Program-made: the position numbers and the translations under genes
Part shown: positions 57,675 to 64,000 of the stretch, piece after piece
How the letters are laid out: the number at the start of each line of letters is the position of its first letter
How positions within the stretch are numbered: position 1 is the stretch's first letter
Notes under the pieces: model-generated
Database searches by the model: none
What the model saw: the letters and a program-made list of their open reading frames with translations, nothing else
Told to the model about the DNA's origin: nothing
Source: Periconia sp. R9002
Lineage: Eukaryota; Ascomycota; Dothideomycetes; Pleosporales; Periconiaceae
Direction: 5' to 3'
NCBI GenBank assembly: GCA_023627715.1
Contig: JAMAHW010000048.1
Coordinates: 1-64,000 of the forward strand
Length of the DNA stretch: 64,000 nucleotides

Positions 57675-58286
57675 ATGGCGAGTCTACTATTCGAAAAGAA
57701 TATTTCATATTTCATGGTGAGTTCAGATCAACACGCATGTTCCTTCTGTCTCCATTACATCAAACTAATATATCCATCACAGGTTCCAGTCGCACTATTC
57801 CTCGCACTGGGACCACGACTATACTCAGGAATCGCAGGGCCTGGCAAAAAACTATTCGACAGACACCGCCCAAGAGACTTCACCGAGACCCTCAAGAAAG
57901 CAGACATAGACGAAGAGGTACGCATTATTTCCCGTCGAAGATCAAAATCTGCATCGTCTTGTACGAAAAAGCCCACAACTAACGATACATTCTAGCTTCG
58001 CGGCCGTTTACTCCGCGCTGAAGGATGTACATCGAATGGATTTGAAGCTCTCCCTCTCTTCGCTGCTGCGGTTACAGCGGGCAATTCGGCGGGTGTACCC
58101 GCGCATACTATGAATTTGCTTTCTGTTGGGTGGATATTGAGTCGCGTGGTGTATACATATGTGTATATAGTGTACCAGGGACGGGAGAAGTTGGCGTTAG
58201 AGCAGGCGCCGATGAGGTTCAAGGTCTGGTCAGTTGGCGCAGGCCTCTGCATGTCGATGTTTGTTGTGGCTGGGTTGAGGGTTTGA
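57675..58286 (+). CDS. MAPEG family membrane protein
   Basis: Three exons (57675-57716, 57783-57917, 57996-58286) give 155 aa, the normal MAPEG size. Exon 1 is only 14 codons. Hydrophobic helices are PVALFLALGPRLYSGIAG, the region around FEALPLFAAAVTAGNSAG, a helix near NLLSVGWILSRVVYTYVYIV, and the C-terminal SVGAGLCMSMFVVAGLRV. The RLLRAEGCTSNGFEALPLFA segment corresponds to the family's conserved R..A..NGLE.FP.F motif. MAPEG proteins are small four-helix membrane enzymes, often glutathione transferases or peroxidases; many fungal ones have unknown substrates. The 3' end faces the next gene with 113 bp between stop codons. Confidence 0.87.
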
Positions 58287-58399
58287 ATGATGCTTGGGTT
58301 TTGATCAGAGTGTATCTTCTTAACGCGTTTCGAGATACATCAAATACTTCACATCTATTTCGCAGACACGTCGTTTTTAAACCAAGAAAGTTGGTTTTC

Positions 58400-60320
58400 T
58401 CAATTACGAATTAGATAACAGATTGACAGAAGAGATGCTACAATTGTAGGAACGATAGCAACCACAAAACGACTGCCTCTTGTCGTGCTAATAGCCAAAG
58501 AAAGCGAGACCCCGATTATTGCTCCGACACTTGCTAAACATAGATAATCCAGCCAAGGAATAGGGTATAAAGCTGTCCAGCGATGCGAGGGGGTGGATTG
58601 CGCCCACACAGACTTCATGATTAACGTGCCAACCACGAATGCTATGGGCTCAAGAAGTGCAAAAAGCCACCATTTTTTGCGACTAAGCCAAATTACAAGT
58701 CCTTTCCTCTTCGATTGGCGTCGGACAGGGATAGGTTTTGGGTATGAGATACGGCCTCCACCAGCATCTCGAACAGATATCTCTATCTGCTTTTCGTCCT
58801 TTGGTGCATGGATATTAAGATGTAGTTCCTTTTCCATGGCTGCGGCAAGGCTAATGACGGATCTATGTTTTCCGTCAACGGCGGGTCGGCTGTGGTTTAA
58901 CATGATCCGTCTTGCGCGTATAAACATGATTAACGTGCCGATGCTCCACAGAAGAAGCAGGATAATGACAAGGTATAGCTGGATAAAAGAGAACCCCCAG
59001 GCGTAGTCCTGTAAGTGGTCAATCTAGGGAGGATTTCAAAGACTTGGAAGGCTGAGTAAGTGAATACCTTGGTCGGCGGACATCTTCCATTACCCTCCCG
59101 TTCCATATGCGCTTCGTCGTAAATGTTGTTTAGATACAGCCAAGTGTAATTGTGTTTCTTTCGAGGATCGTGTGTATCGTAATATATAGTGATATTGAGA
59201 GTCGGGGGCGGTAGGGACACGCTTCCCAGCTTAGAGGTTTTGTCTTGAGGGATTGAACCATAATTTTCAATATCTTCACCAACGTTAATTTCTGCCGACA
59301 AAATTTCATAATCCTTGCATCTCCTTGTGGAGTGAAGATATCAAACTTACAGAGATTCCAGTCGTTAAATTCGCGGCGTTCTCCGTTGTTGGGAATCGGG
59401 TCGCCTAAGGTCTCTTATTAAGTCGCCTTTAGACAATAGGATGACGCTCACCTTCTTCAGCTCGGTAAGTAACATTAAAATTAGTTGTAAGGTTAATTCG
59501 ATTTCCGTCATGAATTGTATACAGCAAAAGCTCAAATTGACTGAAGACAACGCTGTTGTTTGCATTATCTTTCATTTCAGCTGTAACATAGGTAGTATAT
59601 CCGGCCATTGCGCTGGCCAATGTGGGAAATGATAGCGCAAAAAGCATGCTAATTGCTACAAAAGTAGTGGCTATGCGAGAATGTAGCCTCTTGCAAGTTA
59701 CGAAATCGCGTAAGACTTGGGTTGTAGAAGTTATACTTGGACTATCTTCCAGAAAGATGGCTCGAAAGGTACTGAATGTCACCTATTTTCAGTCGATTAG
59801 ATCTCACAACAACTTATTGCGCCTCAAACCTATAAAAATGCGTACCGGGGTTTTTTCCATACTCGTAGTTACATACAAAGCAAATGCTCGCCAACTGATA
59901 AAGGCCAAAACAGCTTGACCTCCGCGACCAACAACCTGTTACATATCAATATAGAGAATACAGGAGCGTTAAGATTATAACAGTGCATACTACGTTCCAT
60001 AATATATCAATGATCTTAACCTCCTCAAATGTCAATTTCCAAAAGGGCAGAGTTATCCTGAAAAATCCGGTACCAGTCCAGGGGGTATACTTTTCAGGGA
60101 AAAGCGTGAATGTGTCCTCTATCACACAAGCTTTAGTCAGGGAGCGGCCTCCAGAATTAACCGAAAGCATGACCAGAAGAGTGATTAAACCGCCGATGAG
60201 ATAGCCTAACAGAATCTCAAGGCCCCAAAAGTCATGGAAATGTTTCGAAAAGAAGGGCTTGAAGTCTCTAGCTGCACCACTGAAGCTTCCCTTAACAGTT
60301 TGCCACCACACAGAAGGCAT
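58400..60320 (-). CDS. uncharacterised fungal polytopic membrane protein
   Basis: The best model has six exons: 60320-59991, 59935-59846, 59782-59452, 59404-59351, about 59273-59068, and 59008-58400 (about 540 aa). Several membrane helices are visible (ILLGYLIGGLITLLVMLSVN, ATTFVAISMLFALSFPTLAS, FIQLYLVIILLLLWSIGTL and two near the C-terminus). Segments VVGRGGQAVLAFISWRAFA and MAGYTTYV recur in a widespread family of fungal hypothetical membrane proteins as I recall it; N-glycosylation sites lie in the loop before DYAWGFSF. No function is known to me. The fourth intron is uncertain: the nearest ordinary acceptor (59-nt intron) produces an immediate stop, whereas a GAAG acceptor giving a 77-nt intron with a TTAAC branch point keeps the frame. 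A disabled splice site is possible. Confidence 0.7.
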
Positions 60321-61864
60321 AGTTAAGGAGCAGGTCTTCAAGATGTTACTCAGGGGTAGTTCGCAGCAGCATGTTTCTTGAATGCCCCGTTAGTTTTGGC
60401 GTCGAGCAGTGTGAAGCGGTTCCTGGAATGACTGAAGGTTATGGCGAAGATAACTGAATATTGCGGGGCGAGAAATAAAACTAGTAGTGTTTTCCTTGAG
60501 ATTTGTACATTGTTGACTCGGGAACTGAGACAAAACCTGCATAGAACGTGCATGAAAAGCATGCAGGTCATCCCGTATCCGGAGCTGATATTGTCCGCCC
60601 CCATCGTCCCCGCTTACATTACACTCAGAAGTCTTCGTAAATGTATAGTGACTATTGTGGAGATTTTTTTCTATTGAATGACAGTGTTTAACAGAGTTTG
60701 AGACCAGCGATATGACCTTGTGCTCCACACAGTATCCATATTTTAGCCGCGAAAAGTTGACATCCACCTTGAGTATTGACACAGCCTGGGGCCGATATGT
60801 GGGAGCACGCGTGTCATACCGAGAAGCATACGCGGCGGAAACATGTCACTGGTCCTTCGTAGTATTCCTTTTTTCTCTCTCTTATTCTCAAATTTTATGT
60901 ATGACTATCACCAGTCCCATCGCCGGATGATATTTAACGTCATAGTTGACATGCCCCTTCTCAAAAAATATTGGACCGTATGATGTTTGTGATCTCGAGT
61001 ACCAGTGCATATGTGTAGATAGCCCATGGAAAGCTGTTGATTATTGTCCACCCAAGCAACATTTGCCTGTACCGGGTATTATCAAATTTCGAGATTCAAC
61101 CATTCATCGAATGCGTCTTCTGGATGAGGTGGCGGATTGATACGGTTGTAAGTTATGATTGGTTGGGCGAGTCTTCGCCCCCAAAGGCTGCCAACCGATT
61201 GTGAGGTGTGAACGGCTCCAATCTGTTGTACACCGTCCTCTGACCCACTTTGTATTGCATATCGGTGGATACACGATGAACTCTGCAGGCTTATTTGAAA
61301 AAACTTCAAAAGATAGTGGGTTGGAGAACGGACGTATTTGCCTGCATGGGTAAGATGCAAATCAGAGGTATAGACTAGCCAATAGGGTGGAGACAGGGTG
61401 TTGCTATGCTCACCAGTGCTCAAGGGGTTCAAAGTTATGGAAACACTAGGTATCATTGTCTGGGGAGACTAGTTCACACCTGTTACTGGACCGAAAGACA
61501 ACGGGAAAGTGCAAACGGCGTTTCTTCAAGGCCTGGGGTAAACATAGTACGAAACAAAAGTAAGAGTTGGAGCGCCTCGTTATGGAAGACTTCTGCTTCC
61601 ATGACTGCACCCTCCTCACTGGGAAAAACCGACATTTTGACGTTGTACTGTATAAAGGTGACAGGGACTAACTGGAACAACTGCCTAGTGCGACCGGTAT
61701 GCTCGCTAGCTACGATAATGGCTAGAACTGGGTAGGTATGCATAACCCACACTGATGAAAGCCTAGAACAACTATTTATATTGCGAATACGACGTCGCAC
61801 GTGAAACTGGATATCTTCAAGTACTACTGCTCTAACACCTCAAGTGCTTTCAAACAACTCAAAC
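60321..61864. other. divergent interval between membrane protein and monooxygenase
   Basis: This 1.5-kb stretch holds two promoters. A minus-strand frame of about 105 codons (61483-61800) and others are open but resemble nothing known and lack coding features. No mobile element was identified. Confidence 0.45.
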
Positions 61865-63295
61865 ATGAGATTTAAGCAAGTGCCAGACAACCATTCTTCA
61901 GTGTCAATGAACGTGGGCATTGTTGGCGCCGGCATTGCAGGTCTGGGGGCAGCCGTCGCACTCACCCGCGCGGGGCACCATATCGAGATATTCGAGAAAT
62001 CTAGCTTCAAGAACGAAATTGGCGCAGCCATTCTAATGACACCCAATGCCACGCGCATTCTGCGGGAATGGGGTTTCGATTTTGAGCGGGCTGGACCGGT
62101 CGACTTCAAACAGTTTCGCTTCATAAAGGCTGAGAATGGGCAGGTCGTCCACCGTGAGGACTTTTCAGCTGTCGAGCAAGATTTTGACGGCCGCATGTGT
62201 GCTTTTTCTCGCGTGGATTTGCATCGTGGCATTAGAGAGCTGGTTGAGGGACTGGGAATCAAGATTCATCTGGGCGCGGCGGCTGAGGAACTAGATATAG
62301 AAACGGGGACAGTGGATATAACGGGCCAAGGGAAAGTGAAGAAAGACTTCTGGGTGTTGGCGGATGGGTGCCATGTGAGTGAAAATCCTGATTTGAGATA
62401 CCATCGGGACATTTGTATTAATACTGGCACATGTGCTCAGAGTCGTTTTGTGTCCTTGATCGCTCAAGAGAACATTCCAACACACAAAGTCGGAAAATCA
62501 GTCTGTCGCTGGTTAGCCCCTATGTCGAAGGTCACCGAGCATCCCGAAAATGCAAAGCTATGGAATAACCAACCACCGGGTTTCTGCACCTTCTTCAACG
62601 AAAAGATTTTGCTCGTCACTTATCCATGTCGAGGAGGCGAGCTTCTCAACTGCGCCGTATTCCATGACACCAGACCCGACGAGCTAGAGAAAGATGGATG
62701 GCACGGCGAAACGACTCTTGAAAAAGTCCTCGAAACTTTGGAGGGTACGAGCGATGGAGTGAGACATCTACCCATGACAGTCAGTCAACTAAATCTTCGA
62801 GTCTATACCGTCACACAACGGCCCCCCAGCTCAAACATTCATCGCGGCAACTTTCTCTGTATTGGAGACACCACACATCATATGCTCCCCACACACGCAC
62901 AAGGCGGGGGGTCGGCTTTAGAAGATGCCGCTACTCTGGAGATCTTCTTCGGACCGTCTTGCTATTCCCACAACCCTGGCAATCTCGAAAACCGTCTGGA
63001 CACATACCAGAAATTCCGCTGTCCGCGGAGTGCCACGACACAAATCCTTTCCTCGACATTTCCACACATTACGATGGAGGGACTGGCAAAGAAAGAAGAA
63101 GAAATTCGCAATTTCTATCAGGGCGAGCTAGTCGATTGGCCGAGGGGGTGCGGACCCTGGAGCAAGGAGATTAGGGATTTCTTCTATGCTTTTGATGTGT
63201 TTGGAGAGGCGGAGAAGGCAATGGATGCAGAGCATAGAGGAATCAGTCTTGAAGAAGCTGGTGTATGTTGGTTCGGAAGTCCGGGAAGAGAATGA
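61865..63295 (+). CDS. FAD-dependent monooxygenase (salicylate hydroxylase-like)
   Basis: Two exons (61865-62374, 62441-63295) give 454 aa. FAD-binding motifs are present: VGIVGAGIAGLGAAVAL (about 18-34) with acidic IEIFEK after it, VLADGCH joined to SRFVSL across the intron (DG motif), and FLCIGDTTHHMLPTHAQGGG (GD motif) followed by SALEDAATL. This is the single-component aromatic hydroxylase family, which uses NAD(P)H and O2; substrates range from salicylate to polyketide and alkaloid intermediates, so the substrate is open. The 66-nt intron starts GTGAGT and ends CTCAG; it is a stop-free multiple of three, but removing it gives the expected DGCHSRF. The ATG at 61865 is first; a second Met at about residue 15 would start just before the FAD motif. 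It stands at the edge of the window with no visible partner genes. Confidence 0.9.
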   Translation: MRFKQVPDNHSSVSMNVGIVGAGIAGLGAAVALTRAGHHIEIFEKSSFKNEIGAAILMTPNATRILREWGFDFERAGPVDFKQFRFIKAENGQVVHREDFSAVEQDFDGRMCAFSRVDLHRGIRELVEGLGIKIHLGAAAEELDIETGTVDITGQGKVKKDFWVLADGCHVSENPDLRYHRDICINTGTCAQSRFVSLIAQENIPTHKVGKSVCRWLAPMSKVTEHPENAKLWNNQPPGFCTFFNEKILLVTYPCRGGELLNCAVFHDTRPDELEKDGWHGETTLEKVLETLEGTSDGVRHLPMTVSQLNLRVYTVTQRPPSSNIHRGNFLCIGDTTHHMLPTHAQGGGSALEDAATLEIFFGPSCYSHNPGNLENRLDTYQKFRCPRSATTQILSSTFPHITMEGLAKKEEEIRNFYQGELVDWPRGCGPWSKEIRDFFYAFDVFGEAEKAMDAEHRGISLEEAGVCWFGSPGRE

Positions 63296-64000
63296 GAAAG
63301 GATGGCGTTATTTGTTTTGTGGGTTTTTAACAACAATCATTGATAACCTGCTCACTGAAAGCAATTGAAACATCGTATGTGTGCATGTGTATCGCACAGG
63401 CTAAGCTTCAAGGTAAGACTCGTGGGAGCTTTTGATTCTACCGCGTGATGGGCAATGGATTTCATCATCGTCCACCTAGGATATGAAGTTGTATATGTTT
63501 GATTCATGAGCATTACATCGCAATGATTCTGAACACCGCACAAATCCAGTTTGACGCAGGTAGAAGATATCCGAGAGATTATCGAAAATGGGTGTTTGTC
63601 AATCATTAACATTGATAAACTTGATAGACTCCGATTCCACCCACTGAGCATGAAATATGGTATATCGGGTCTAATAGTAGTCGCATCTGCCAAAAAAGTG
63701 CAACATCCAACGGTAGGGCTCGGAGGGGGATGTGGAACTTTTCCCGGCAAAATCTAGATTATATCAGACCTCGGCGATTAACACGCGTACGATTTCATAC
63801 CGCACGTGGAAATTGATCACTAGACTAGAGCGCATCCAATACGAATTGCAGAGAGAACACCGCGCTATTGCCATAGGTGGAAAATTTTTTTGTCAGGATG
63901 TATAGATCCTAACTTGCATTCAACGTTATCATAACTACACTACCATATTGATGACGATTCGTCCCGACAATCACCCGATCTCTCGTGGATGCAGGCAGAG
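63296..64000. other. gene-free right end of the window
   Basis: This is the 3' flank of the monooxygenase. Frames present do not resemble any known family. Confidence 0.5.

Noticed and set aside
61483..61800. 105-codon minus-strand frame as a gene
   Set aside because: It resembles no known family, lacks supporting context and is within the size expected by chance.

Overview
The window is nuclear DNA of a filamentous ascomycete (Pezizomycotina, possibly a Dothideomycete). It carries 22 recognisable protein genes on both strands. Most are split by short GT-AG introns of 48-124 nt with CTRAC-like branch points. No operons, rRNA genes or convincing tRNAs were seen. The order or class is inferred from gene content and from two related, introner-like introns; no marker locus fixes the species.

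Layout. 0.4-4.2 kb: a divergent pair, XAP5/FAM50 (minus) and a nuclear UBA plus AT-hook protein (plus). 5.8-10.2 kb: two secreted carbohydrate enzymes, a chitin-binding polysaccharide deacetylase and a PL3 pectate lyase. 13.5-17.4 kb: a four-domain A-T-R-SDR carboxylate reductase of the NPS10/ATRR type. 20.5-22.1 kb: a secreted FAD-linked oxidase. 22.7-49.1 kb: a dense, mostly housekeeping block containing DNA ligase I, MIX23/Cid2, ribosomal protein uL1, CAF40, KIN1-type kinase, GPATCH1-type protein, LEO1, MOB2, ARF1, homogentisate dioxygenase and fumarylacetoacetase. 49.6-51.4 kb: a CYP504-type P450. 52.2-53.6 kb: a GPI-anchored protein with two copper-only SOD domains. 53.6-57.7 kb: a gene-poor, AT-rich stretch with a MITE-like element. 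57.7-63.3 kb: a MAPEG protein, an uncharacterised polytopic membrane protein and a flavin monooxygenase.

Functional links. Homogentisate dioxygenase and fumarylacetoacetase share a 674-bp divergent promoter, and the CYP504 P450 follows directly. Together they make a compact aromatic-acid (phenylacetate/tyrosine) catabolic cluster from ring hydroxylation to fumarate plus acetoacetate; maleylacetoacetate isomerase is absent from the window. DNA ligase, uL1, CAF40, KIN1, LEO1, MOB2 and ARF1 are ordinary core genes. Secreted or surface proteins (deacetylase, pectate lyase, FAD oxidase, double SOD) border large gene-free blocks.

Most notable observations: (i) two introns in unrelated genes 14 kb apart share sequence along their length, including the ends, as introner-like elements do; (ii) DNA ligase I has an in-frame upstream AUG that adds a 71-residue presequence with no acidic residue, suggesting nuclear and mitochondrial forms from one gene, and a stop-free 102-nt intron interrupts its PCNA-binding box; (iii) a tandem two-domain copper-only SOD has introns only in its first repeat. 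Gene models were made by hand from splice signals and reading frame; they have not been tested against transcripts.
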